From Imperialibacter roseus (GTDB taxonomy: Bacteria; Bacteroidota; Bacteroidia; Cytophagales; Cyclobacteriaceae), in assembly GCF_032999765.1 (NCBI RefSeq), contig NZ_CP136051.1:4006417-4070416 (forward strand): a DNA stretch of 64,000 bases, read 5' to 3'. Both the position numbers and the translations under genes were made by a program. Positions 35,263-42,914 of the stretch are shown piece after piece (positions within the stretch are counted from its first letter, which is position 1; each line of letters opens with the position of its first letter). A model generated the notes under the pieces. It had not been told where the DNA came from, did not search any database, and was given only the letters and a program-made list of their open reading frames with translations.

Positions 35263-37422
35263 TTATTTCAGAAACAAAAGTTCCCTGTATTTCACAAGCG
35301 GCCAGTCCTCGTCGTCAATAAACAACTCAAGCTTATCAACAGAATACCTGATCTTATCAAAATACTTGTGCCTGATGTCATCACAATAGGCAATGGCTCT
35401 CTTCCTTGAATCGTCAATCTTGTTGATCTTCTTCCTTTCTTCGATCATCTCATTCACATTTTTGCGAAGGGCAGAAATGTGCTGACTTATTTCTTCAATA
35501 TAGCTGATGATTTCCTTGTTGTCCACCCCAAGTTCCTTCAGGCCTTTTGCATTTTGAATGAGCTTATTCTGATAAGCAATGGCTGTTGGGATGATATGGT
35601 TCAGCGCCAGGTCTCCCATTACCCTGGAGTCGATCTGTGCCTTTTTGATGTAGTTCTCAATCATGATCTCATGACGAGCCTTCACCTCCTTTTCATTCAA
35701 TATCTTGTTGGAACTGAATAGCTGAGTGGACTTGTCAGAAAGGTAAAAATCGAGGGCTCTTGGTGTGTCCCGCACATTGGAAAGGCCACGTTTCTCAGCT
35801 TCCTTCACCCACGCCTCCGAATAACCATCACCCTCAAATCTGATTGACTTCGATTCTTTGATATACTTTCTCAGGATCTCGATAATCGCCAGCCTGCGGT
35901 CTTTGCCTTTGTTGGTCAGCTTAGTTACTTCCGAATAGAACTTATTGAGCTGATCGGCCACAATGAGATTAAGCACCATCATCGGGTTCGACACATTCGA
36001 CTCGCTGCCAACCGCCCTGAACTCAAACTTATTGCCAGTGAAAGCAAATGGCGACGTTCTGTTGCGGTCGGTATTGTCCATGATGATTTCTGGTATCTGA
36101 TCAATACCCAGCTTCATATACAGATTATCACCTTTTTCAATTTTTACGTTCCCGTTTTTCTCCAGCTCGTCCAGCACATTACTCAACGTTTGCCCAATGA
36201 AAACAGAAATAATAGCTGGTGGAGCCTCATTAGCCCCTAACCTAAAGTCGTTGCCAAATGATGCAATGCTGGCCCTGAGCAAATCGGCATGCTCGTATAC
36301 CGCTTTGATGGACACAACGAAGAAAGTCAGAAAAAGGAGGTTCTCCCTGGCACTGCTGGTGGGCTGAAGCAGATTCACCCCGGTATCGGTCATGAGCGAC
36401 CAGTTGTTGTGTTTGCCGTTTCCGTTCACACCGGCAAATGGTTTTTCGTGCAGCAACACTTTAAGGTCATGCTTAAAAGCCACCCTATCCATAATGTCTC
36501 TGAGAAGCTGGTTGTGGTCGGTAGCCACGTTGGCTTCCTCGAACATGGGGGCTGCTTCAAACTGCGATGGAGCTACCTCATTGTGCCTGGTGCGGATGGG
36601 GATACCCAGCTTATGTGCCTCCACCTCAAACTCTTTCATGAACTCTTGCACCCTGGTGGGGATCGTCCCGAAGTAATGGTCGTCCAGCTGCTGACCACGG
36701 GCCGGATTGTGGCCAAACACCGTTCGGCCACACATCACCAGGTCAGGACGGGCATTGTAAAGGGCTCTATCCACTACAAAGTATTCTTGCTCCCAGCCAA
36801 GTGTGGGAGTCACGTTGGCCACTGCTCTGTCGAACAGCCGGCAAACTTTGGTAGAGGCCCTGTCGATAGCTTCGATGGCTTTCAGCAGCGGTGCTTTGTA
36901 ATCGAGCGCCTCCCCTGTGAACGAAACAAATATGGTGGGAATACATAATGTGGTGTCCCAAATGAAAATGGGCGAGCTTGGATCCCAGGCTGTGTAGCCC
37001 CTTGCCTCGAATGTGCTTCTGATCCCCCCGCTTGGAAAGGAAGAAGCGTCTGGCTCCTGCTGAACAAGGGCGCTGCCTTTGAACTCTTCGATGCCTTTGG
37101 TGGAATCAAAAAATGTATCGTGCTTTTCGGCGGTGGCCCCTGTCAAAGGCTGAAACCAGTGTGTGTAGTGCGTCACCCCCCTGTTCATGGCCCAGGTTTT
37201 TACAGCGGCTGCCACTGCATCAGCCGTGTCTTTGTCCACCCGCTTACCATGGCTCACGTGCACCACTTTCTCAAACACCTCTGGTGCAAGTGCACTTCGC
37301 ATTTGAGGTACCCCAAAAGCATTTTGACCGAAATAGTCAGATATTTTCAATGAGGGAAGCTTGAACTCCACTTTCTTTCTCATGCTAAGGGCCTCCAGTG
37401 CCTTAAACCTCAGTCTTGCCAT
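35263..37422 (-). CDS. glnN: Glutamine synthetase type III
   Basis: A 719-aa GSIII, the large dodecameric form common in Bacteroidota and cyanobacteria. It makes glutamine from glutamate, ammonium and ATP in the cytoplasm. Visible blocks: FGQNAFGVPQMRS at the N-terminus, GWEQEYFVVD, RTRHNEVAPSQFE and NGNGKHNNWSL (metal and substrate site), FAFTGNKFEFRAVGS and a long helical C-terminal extension. The length is normal. It lies within 7 kb of Amt and of a type II enzyme, which suggests a nitrogen assimilation region with enzymes for different conditions. Confidence 0.95.
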   Translation of the reverse strand: MARLRFKALEALSMRKKVEFKLPSLKISDYFGQNAFGVPQMRSALAPEVFEKVVHVSHGKRVDKDTADAVAAAVKTWAMNRGVTHYTHWFQPLTGATAEKHDTFFDSTKGIEEFKGSALVQQEPDASSFPSGGIRSTFEARGYTAWDPSSPIFIWDTTLCIPTIFVSFTGEALDYKAPLLKAIEAIDRASTKVCRLFDRAVANVTPTLGWEQEYFVVDRALYNARPDLVMCGRTVFGHNPARGQQLDDHYFGTIPTRVQEFMKEFEVEAHKLGIPIRTRHNEVAPSQFEAAPMFEEANVATDHNQLLRDIMDRVAFKHDLKVLLHEKPFAGVNGNGKHNNWSLMTDTGVNLLQPTSSARENLLFLTFFVVSIKAVYEHADLLRASIASFGNDFRLGANEAPPAIISVFIGQTLSNVLDELEKNGNVKIEKGDNLYMKLGIDQIPEIIMDNTDRNRTSPFAFTGNKFEFRAVGSESNVSNPMMVLNLIVADQLNKFYSEVTKLTNKGKDRRLAIIEILRKYIKESKSIRFEGDGYSEAWVKEAEKRGLSNVRDTPRALDFYLSDKSTQLFSSNKILNEKEVKARHEIMIENYIKKAQIDSRVMGDLALNHIIPTAIAYQNKLIQNAKGLKELGVDNKEIISYIEEISQHISALRKNVNEMIEERKKINKIDDSRKRAIAYCDDIRHKYFDKIRYSVDKLELFIDDEDWPLVKYRELLFLK

Positions 37423-37544
37423 TTTTCAGGGATATTTATGTATGTAAAAAACTGTTAGTGCGCTCATTTCTGCCAACTTCGAAATTAATCATTTTTTGAT
37501 CCTGATGAACGATTTGACCAAATTACAGCCGTCGCATTGAATTC

Positions 37545-37575
37545 TTTGATGCTTAATTCCAGGCAATGTATTTTG
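37545..37575 (+). promoter_or_regulatory. Promoter of rsmE
   Basis: TTTG at 37545-37548, 20 bp, then TATTTTG at 37569-37575 (a TAnnTTTG variant one base short). It lies between an upstream in-frame ATG (37537) and the ATG at 37594, showing that 37594 is the real start. Confidence 0.55.
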
Positions 37576-37593
37576 CATCCCCAAGATAACACT

Positions 37594-38310
37594 ATGCACA
37601 TTTTCTATCATCCTCAAAAATCCTCCGTCAACGACATCGTTACACTCGACAGGGAAGAGTCGCAACATTGCCTGAAAGTACTAAGGCACAAGAAAGGCGA
37701 CCAGGTTTATTTCACCAACGGAATGGGTGAGCGCTTTCTATGCCGAATTGTCAACGATCAACCGGGAGTTGCTCAACTGGAGGTATTGAGTGTGGAAAGT
37801 TTTTCCAGGCCTTATCACATTCACATTGCCATTGCACCAACAAAGCAGCCCGACAGAATTGAATGGTTTCTGGAAAAAGTGTGCGAGCTGGGTGTGGATG
37901 AAATCACATTTGTTGAATGCGAGCATTCGGTGCGAACCAAACTGAAGCTGGAAAGAGCAGAGAAAATCACCATCAGCGCATTGAAGCAATCTAAGAACTT
38001 CATTAAAGCAAAACTGAACGGTTTGGTTAAACTGGATGAATTAATACAAACAGCTCAAGAGGGAAGGCAAAACTTTGTAGCTATTGCCGACCAGCCCATA
38101 GAAAACTACCTGATAGCAAAAGTGAAGAAGCATTCCTCCTACTTGATATTGATCGGCCCCGAGGGAGACTTCTCAGCTGCCGAAATAGACCAGGCTATTT
38201 CCAAAGGCTTTTTGACTGTGAGCCTGGGAGAGTCAGTACTGAGAACTGAAACAGCTGGCATTGTGGCATGTCACTTATTGCATGTTGCCAACCAAATAGC
38301 AACCCCTTGA
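37594..38310 (+). CDS. rsmE: 16S rRNA m3U1498 methyltransferase RsmE
   Basis: A 238-aa SPOUT-class methyltransferase that modifies U1498 of 16S rRNA using S-adenosylmethionine. MHIFYHPQ and EESQHCLKVLRHKKGD form the N-terminal PUA-like part. LIGPEGDFSAAEI and SLGESVLRTETAGIVA form the trefoil-knot cofactor site. The length is normal. A single gene between convergent and divergent neighbours, with no functional tie to the nitrogen genes around it. Confidence 0.95.
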   Translation: MHIFYHPQKSSVNDIVTLDREESQHCLKVLRHKKGDQVYFTNGMGERFLCRIVNDQPGVAQLEVLSVESFSRPYHIHIAIAPTKQPDRIEWFLEKVCELGVDEITFVECEHSVRTKLKLERAEKITISALKQSKNFIKAKLNGLVKLDELIQTAQEGRQNFVAIADQPIENYLIAKVKKHSSYLILIGPEGDFSAAEIDQAISKGFLTVSLGESVLRTETAGIVACHLLHVANQIATP

Positions 38311-38320
38311 AACAATGAAA

Positions 38321-38336
38321 GCCCGCTTTCACGGGC
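38321..38336. terminator. Short convergent hairpin
   Basis: GCCCG (38321-38325) pairs with CGGGC (38332-38336) around CTTTCA, between the ends of rsmE and the porin gene. Only 5 bp and no long T-run, so weak evidence. Confidence 0.45.
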
Positions 38337-38364
38337 CTTCTATTAACTGATATCACTAAATAAT

Positions 38365-39432
38365 TTAGAAAGAATAGATTGCTGCAAATAGTAGCGAAGG
38401 CAATGACTTGCCTGCTTCACCGTCTTTGTTTACATAAGTGTCTTCTGAAGTAGCATCAATACGAACTTCAGGAATGAAAGTCAGTTTACCTACTGAAATG
38501 TTTCCGCTAAGCGTCAAATCGATAACACTACCGTCTCCATTAGTATCGTAACCGATAGGGCCAGCACCAATTCCGCCAAGGTAAGCACCTTTAACTGCGA
38601 AATACTCGCCACGAACGCCGATAGAGAAATTATCTGAAACACCAATTTGAGGATAAAGCGCAACACCTGAGAATCCAGCGCCATCGTCTTCAAGTACTGT
38701 GGCGTTCACACCAAGGAAGAAAGCATCTGAGATATCGAAACCAGCCGTAATATCACCCTGGAACAATTTTCCGCTGTAGTCACCATAACGTGAATTCAAG
38801 TAAATGCTTCCAAAGTCACCTGAGTAACCCAGTTGTAGTCCAGCAGTCAGGTGATTCCCAAAAGTGTTAGTTTCCAAAACATCTGTTGGGTTCATTACCG
38901 CTAGCATCAAGCTGAAATTATCAGAAAGGGCGAAATCTGCCTTCAAACCAGCCTGGTTGAAAGGTCCCCATGAGAACATGTAAGAAGTGGTATAGTTGAA
39001 GTTCGCTGTTGGAGAAATCACTTCATACCCAAGGTAGGTATTAAAGGCACCCATTGTCAGCTTCACTTTGTCACTTACATTCCAGTAGCCGTAAAGCTGA
39101 TTGACAAATTGTAAGCCGGTTGGGGCACCAAAGGCTGCTTCCTGACCACGTGGGCCGAAAACAACGTTACCTACAAATCCTACCTTTCCAACTTCCTTAG
39201 AAACGATCAAATCAAGCATACCCATTGAAAAGCCGTTGCCATTGGCGAATGAAGTACCTGGGGCAGCACCTTCATAACCTGGCGCTGTTCTTACATAAGT
39301 GTCGATTGAACCGGAAATTGAAAGTGGAGCATCGTCTTCCTCTTCTTCCTGAGCAAAAGCGCTCACAGATAATGATAGTGTAAAAATGGTAGCGAATACG
39401 CCACGGAATAGTAATTTTGTAAAAGTGTTCAT
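38365..39432 (-). CDS. Outer-membrane beta-barrel protein next to amt
   Basis: A 355-aa predicted porin: signal peptide ending in SAFAQ, an acidic patch EEEEDD, then amphipathic beta-strands to the end (last residues AAIYSF with terminal Phe). SISGSIDTYVRTAP and LTMGAFNTYLGYEVISP resemble the putative OmpL-like/BBP2 barrels of Bacteroidota. It lies directly downstream of the ammonium transporter on the same strand, about 110 bp away, so it may be its outer-membrane companion. Ligand specificity is inference. Confidence 0.82.
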   Translation of the reverse strand: MNTFTKLLFRGVFATIFTLSLSVSAFAQEEEEDDAPLSISGSIDTYVRTAPGYEGAAPGTSFANGNGFSMGMLDLIVSKEVGKVGFVGNVVFGPRGQEAAFGAPTGLQFVNQLYGYWNVSDKVKLTMGAFNTYLGYEVISPTANFNYTTSYMFSWGPFNQAGLKADFALSDNFSLMLAVMNPTDVLETNTFGNHLTAGLQLGYSGDFGSIYLNSRYGDYSGKLFQGDITAGFDISDAFFLGVNATVLEDDGAGFSGVALYPQIGVSDNFSIGVRGEYFAVKGAYLGGIGAGPIGYDTNGDGSVIDLTLSGNISVGKLTFIPEVRIDATSEDTYVNKDGEAGKSLPSLLFAAIYSF

Positions 39433-39466
39433 AAGCTTTAATCTGTTTTTTTAAAGTTTTTGGATA

Positions 39467-39519
39467 AGGCCTCTCTTGCTCGTTAGGTTGCCGCCGCAAG
39501 CAAGGAGGCCTCTTTTTTT
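39467..39519 (+). terminator. Strong hairpin with T-run, opposite to flanking genes
   Basis: AGGCCTCTCTTGCT (39467-39480) pairs with AGCAAGGAGGCCT (39499-39511) with one bulge, followed by seven T (39513-39519) on the plus strand. Both neighbouring genes (porin, amt) are read on the minus strand. As an intrinsic terminator it would stop plus-strand (antisense) RNA; on the minus strand the same stem sits between amt and the porin gene without a T-tail. Confidence 0.7.
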
Positions 39520-39540
39520 ATTGTGAGTTTCGATCGATTA

Positions 39541-40923
39541 TCAATCAGGATAGATGATAGTGTAACCTCTGATACCATGCTCATGGCTATCAAGACCAGA
39601 CTTCTCATGCTCTTCAGATACTCTGATACCAAATGTTTTCTTAAGAATGAAGAAGATCAGGAAGGCAGCAGTAAACGCAGCCAGACCACAGATAACTACT
39701 CCTTTAAGCTGAATCCAGAAAGTGTGCTCAGGATTTGTAGAGAACAGACCCACCGCAAGTGTGCCCCATATACCGCAAACAAGGTGAACAGAGACTGCAC
39801 CCACTACGTCATCCAGTTTCAGTTTGTCAAGAAGTACAACTGAGTACACTACAGCGATACCAGCCACAAGACCTACAAAGAGTGCCCAACCCGGGTTAAT
39901 CACATCAGCACCTGCCGTGATGCCTACAAGGCCAGCCAGGATACCATTTAGCATCATACCAATATCAAGTCTCTTGAACAGAAGGTAGCCACCGATGAAA
40001 CCACCGATACCGCCAGTACAAGCTGCCAATGAAGTGGTAACCAGAACGAATGAAACCAGTCCGGGATCAGCAGACAACACAGAACCGCCGTTGAAACCAA
40101 ACCAGCCCAGCCACAACATGAATACACCAATAACTGCAAGAGGCACACTGGCACCTGGCTTGTCGACCACTTTGCCGTCAACATACTTGCCAATACGAGG
40201 CCCGAGAAGTATAATACCAGCCAACGCTCCCCATCCACCTACAGAGTGAACAAGTGTAGAACCAGCAAAGTCATAAAAGCCCATGTCGTCAAGCGCACCA
40301 CCGCCCCATTTCCATGAGCCGATTAATGGATACACAAGCCCCACATAGATAACAGTGAAAATCAAATAAGTCGAAATCTTGATACGCTCTGCAACGGCTC
40401 CAGATACTATAGTTGCAGCAGTAGCAGCGAACATGGCCTGAAACAAGAAGTCGGTCCAGTAGGTGTAGCCGCCATCTGCGTAGCCTGTTGTCACGTCAGC
40501 GTCTGCTGGAGAAAACCAGAACATTGACCAGCCGGCTCCATCAAAAGCAAACCAGCCAGGCACGTCAAATCCTGGGTACATAAGGAAGAATCCGCACACT
40601 GCATAGGTAAGAATCCCTATAATAGGTGTGATTGTGTTTTTGAATAGGATGTTGACCGTATTCTTTGCCTGAGAAAACCCAGTTTCTACCCCGGCAAATC
40701 CAAGGTGCATAATAAATACCAATGCAGTTGCCAGCATCATCCAAATGTTGTTGGATGTTAACAATACATCAGCAATCTGTGTGCTGTAATCCACAACTTC
40801 AGCTGCGGTTTCAGAGGCAACCACCATGGTAGCCTCGGCCACTTCAGCCACAGCACTGTCGACTGCCAAGGAGTCCTGAGCTGAGCTAACGTAAGCAAGA
40901 ACGGGTGTAAAGACTTTCATCAT
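39541..40923 (-). CDS. amt: Ammonium transporter (Amt/AmtB family)
   Basis: A 460-aa inner-membrane channel. After an Ala/Val/Glu-rich N-terminal extension (about 1-55) come some eleven membrane segments. LVHSVGGWGALAG and SVHLVCGIWGTLAVGLF hold the twin histidines of the pore, and FIMHLGFAGVETGFSQAKNT is the usual first-helix block. It conducts ammonium into the cell. No glnK gene (PII regulator) is seen beside it in this window. The stop lies about 110 bp before the porin gene, which may share its transcript. Confidence 0.95.
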   Translation of the reverse strand: MMKVFTPVLAYVSSAQDSLAVDSAVAEVAEATMVVASETAAEVVDYSTQIADVLLTSNNIWMMLATALVFIMHLGFAGVETGFSQAKNTVNILFKNTITPIIGILTYAVCGFFLMYPGFDVPGWFAFDGAGWSMFWFSPADADVTTGYADGGYTYWTDFLFQAMFAATAATIVSGAVAERIKISTYLIFTVIYVGLVYPLIGSWKWGGGALDDMGFYDFAGSTLVHSVGGWGALAGIILLGPRIGKYVDGKVVDKPGASVPLAVIGVFMLWLGWFGFNGGSVLSADPGLVSFVLVTTSLAACTGGIGGFIGGYLLFKRLDIGMMLNGILAGLVGITAGADVINPGWALFVGLVAGIAVVYSVVLLDKLKLDDVVGAVSVHLVCGIWGTLAVGLFSTNPEHTFWIQLKGVVICGLAAFTAAFLIFFILKKTFGIRVSEEHEKSGLDSHEHGIRGYTIIYPD

Positions 40924-41508
40924 ACTACTACTTGTTAGTGTTAGGTTTAAATGTATTTGAATGAATAATTTTCAATAGTTAATGACTAGTGATTCAATTT
41001 TGACCCAATTTTATATCAAAAATTGCAAATCATTCATTTTTCAGTTCATTTTTTACCCAAGTAAAAGTCCATTTTTACATTTATTAAAATCATTGCTACT
41101 AATGTCACCCGTACGACCGCTGATTTTAACACATTCATAACAATAGAGGTTTTACATTATGATATATTCAAAAAATGGGTTATTTTTAAAAAAATCACAT
41201 TAAACATGGTGCTTTATTGGCAATTTATCAAAATATTACCCGATGGAAACGATGCCTAAAACCGATCTGCTAATTGTCACACCCACAAATAATTATTTCG
41301 CCTGAAAACCAGTACATCTAGCTTTAGTTTCGAGCCCTGGAAGAATCTCAGAATATTAAGTGGTTAATATGCTTCAATTCAAAACTTCGACAACCAGAAT
41401 AAAATGTCGGGGAATCAATCGGTAGAATCAATGCCATGGGAGCCAATGAGTGACCGCAAAAAAAAGCTTCACTGTGGTAGAAACCAGCCATGATGAGGCA
41501 AAAAAAAA
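40924..41508. other. AT-rich spacer upstream of amt
   Basis: This gap of about 590 bp between amt and the end of the GSII gene is AT-rich and holds the amt promoter region. TAAAATTG-like elements occur, but none with a good -33 partner. A 29-codon plus-strand ORF at 41404-41493 is not credible. The length suggests room for regulator binding. Confidence 0.5.
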
Positions 41509-41528
41509 GCCTCCTGAAATCAGGAGGC
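41501..41528 (-). terminator. Terminator of the GSII gene
   Basis: GCCTCCTG (41509-41516) pairs with CAGGAGGC (41521-41528) around AAAT. Read on the minus strand it is followed by a run of T, a textbook intrinsic terminator 32 bp after the stop of the GSII gene. Confidence 0.9.
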
Positions 41529-41559
41529 CATTATTCTAAAGGAAATAGGTATTGAAACC

Positions 41560-42570
41560 TTATTTCACAGTTTTAACAGTTTTGATAATTCTCGCTGCTA
41601 CTTTGTAGGGATCTGCATTTGACGCTGGTCTTCTGTCTTCCAGGTAACCACTCCATCCATGAGTTGCGGTATAAACCGGAATACGAATGGAAGCACCTCT
41701 ATCAGAAACACCATAAGAGAAATCATTGATAGAAGCAGTTTCATGCTTACCTGTCAAACGCTGATCGTTGTAAGCACCATATACCGCAATATGCTCCTTC
41801 ACCACACCTCTGAAAGCCTCACAAACTTTCTCCACCTTCTCTCTGGAGCCAGCGGTTCTGAGGTAGGTATTAGAGAAGTTTGCGTGCATGCCTGAGCCAT
41901 TCCAGTCAAGCTGACCAAGTGGCTTAGGATGGTACTCAATGTACAAGCCATACTTCTCAGAAAGTCTTTCCATAAGAAATCTTGCAACCCACACTTCATC
42001 TCCAGCCTGCGTGGCTCCTTTGGCAAAAATTTGCCATTCCCACTGACCTGCAGCAACTTCACCATTGGTTCCTTCAACATTTAGACCGGCGGCTAAACAC
42101 AAATCAAGGTGCTCGTCCTTAAACTCTCTACCAAAGACGTTTTTGCCACCTACACCACAATAGTAAGGTCCCTGTGGAGCAGGATAGCCTCCAGCAGGGA
42201 ATCCAACTGGCTTGCCAGTTTCAGGATCCATAAGGAAATACTCTTGCTCAAATCCGAACCAGAAATCGTCATCAGAATCATCAATCGTTGCTCTGCCGTT
42301 GGTAACATGAGCGGTTCCATCGGCATTGAGAACTTCGGTCATCACAAGGTATCCATTTTCAATAGCAGGATCAGGACAAACGAAGACAGGTTTTAATAAA
42401 CAATCTGAGGAGCCGCCAAGAGCTTGCTCTGTTGAACTTCCATCAAATGACCACATCGGGGCGTCCTCAAGCTTACCGCTAAAACCATCAACGATTTTAG
42501 TTTTACTTCTTAAACTTTGAGTAGGCTTGTATCCGTCCAGCCAAATGTACTCTAGTTTGGATTTTGACAT
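41560..42570 (-). CDS. Glutamine synthetase type II (eukaryote-like)
   Basis: A 336-aa glutamine synthetase of the short, decameric GSII type. It has the N-terminal beta-grasp region (YIWLDGYKPTQSLRSKTKIV, PMWSFDGSSTEQA), FGFEQEYFLMDPETG with the metal-binding Glu, NGSGMHANFSNTY, and DRGASIRIPV with the catalytic Arg. Length and motifs are complete. It duplicates the reaction of the unrelated type III enzyme about 4 kb away. A dyad lies in the predicted leader, suggesting regulation. Confidence 0.95.
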   Translation of the reverse strand: MSKSKLEYIWLDGYKPTQSLRSKTKIVDGFSGKLEDAPMWSFDGSSTEQALGGSSDCLLKPVFVCPDPAIENGYLVMTEVLNADGTAHVTNGRATIDDSDDDFWFGFEQEYFLMDPETGKPVGFPAGGYPAPQGPYYCGVGGKNVFGREFKDEHLDLCLAAGLNVEGTNGEVAAGQWEWQIFAKGATQAGDEVWVARFLMERLSEKYGLYIEYHPKPLGQLDWNGSGMHANFSNTYLRTAGSREKVEKVCEAFRGVVKEHIAVYGAYNDQRLTGKHETASINDFSYGVSDRGASIRIPVYTATHGWSGYLEDRRPASNADPYKVAARIIKTVKTVK

Positions 42571-42619
42571 AATAGTTAAGTTTAATTTTGAACCAGTTAC
42601 TAAGTGATTTGCAAAAAAA

Positions 42620-42679
42620 CCTTTGATTTAAGGTGATTATCAAAGGCAATGTTACGGCAAAATTGAAATTTTTACAAAA
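42620..42679 (-). promoter_or_regulatory. GSII promoter with dyad at the transcription start
   Basis: On the minus strand TTTTG (42679-42675), 20 bp, then TAACATTG (42654-42647), one base off TAnnTTTG. Directly downstream lies a perfect 8-bp inverted repeat, CCTTTGAT (42620-42627) and ATCAAAGG (42639-42646), covering the likely start site. It could be an operator or a 5'-UTR hairpin. The leader would be about 70 nt. Confidence 0.45.
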
Positions 42680-42757
42680 TTTGGTTAAATATTGTATATA
42701 TGATAAAATATACACCATTCAGTTATGGAATTGTTAAATTTAAAGTAATTCAATCGT

Positions 42758-42859
42758 ATGCAATTTCAAAATCAGAATTATCGCATCCAAGGCCTCTGTA
42801 AAACCTACTGTAAGAAGGGAATTAGCGGGTATTGTCAGAATAATATTCGGAGCTGTTAA
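42758..42859 (+). CDS. Possible 33-aa Cys-rich peptide
   Basis: A 33-codon ORF diverging from the GSII gene: MQFQNQNYRIQGL, then four cysteines spaced C-x3-C-x8-C-x6-C, rich in Lys, Asn, Tyr and Gly, ending in Cys. It has no signal peptide. The composition is unusual for random AT-rich DNA, and Cys residues are otherwise scarce in this window. No promoter was seen. It may be a metal-binding mini-protein or a chance ORF. Confidence 0.35.
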   Translation: MQFQNQNYRIQGLCKTYCKKGISGYCQNNIRSC

Positions 42860-42867
42860 AATACAAA

Positions 42868-42888
42868 AAGCCTGACACTCGCAGGCTT
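42868..42888 (-). terminator. Terminator of the 42915 gene
   Basis: AAGCCTG (42868-42874) pairs with CAGGCTT (42882-42888) around a 7-nt loop. On the minus strand five T follow. It lies just after the stop of the unknown exported protein. Confidence 0.75.
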
Positions 42889-42914
42889 AAAAGCGGCAAA
42901 AACGCAAGAGAGGG

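Noticed and set aside
41404-41493. 29-codon plus-strand ORF in the amt spacer (MSGNQSVES...)
   Set aside because: Too short, no promoter, no recognisable motif, composition like random spacer.
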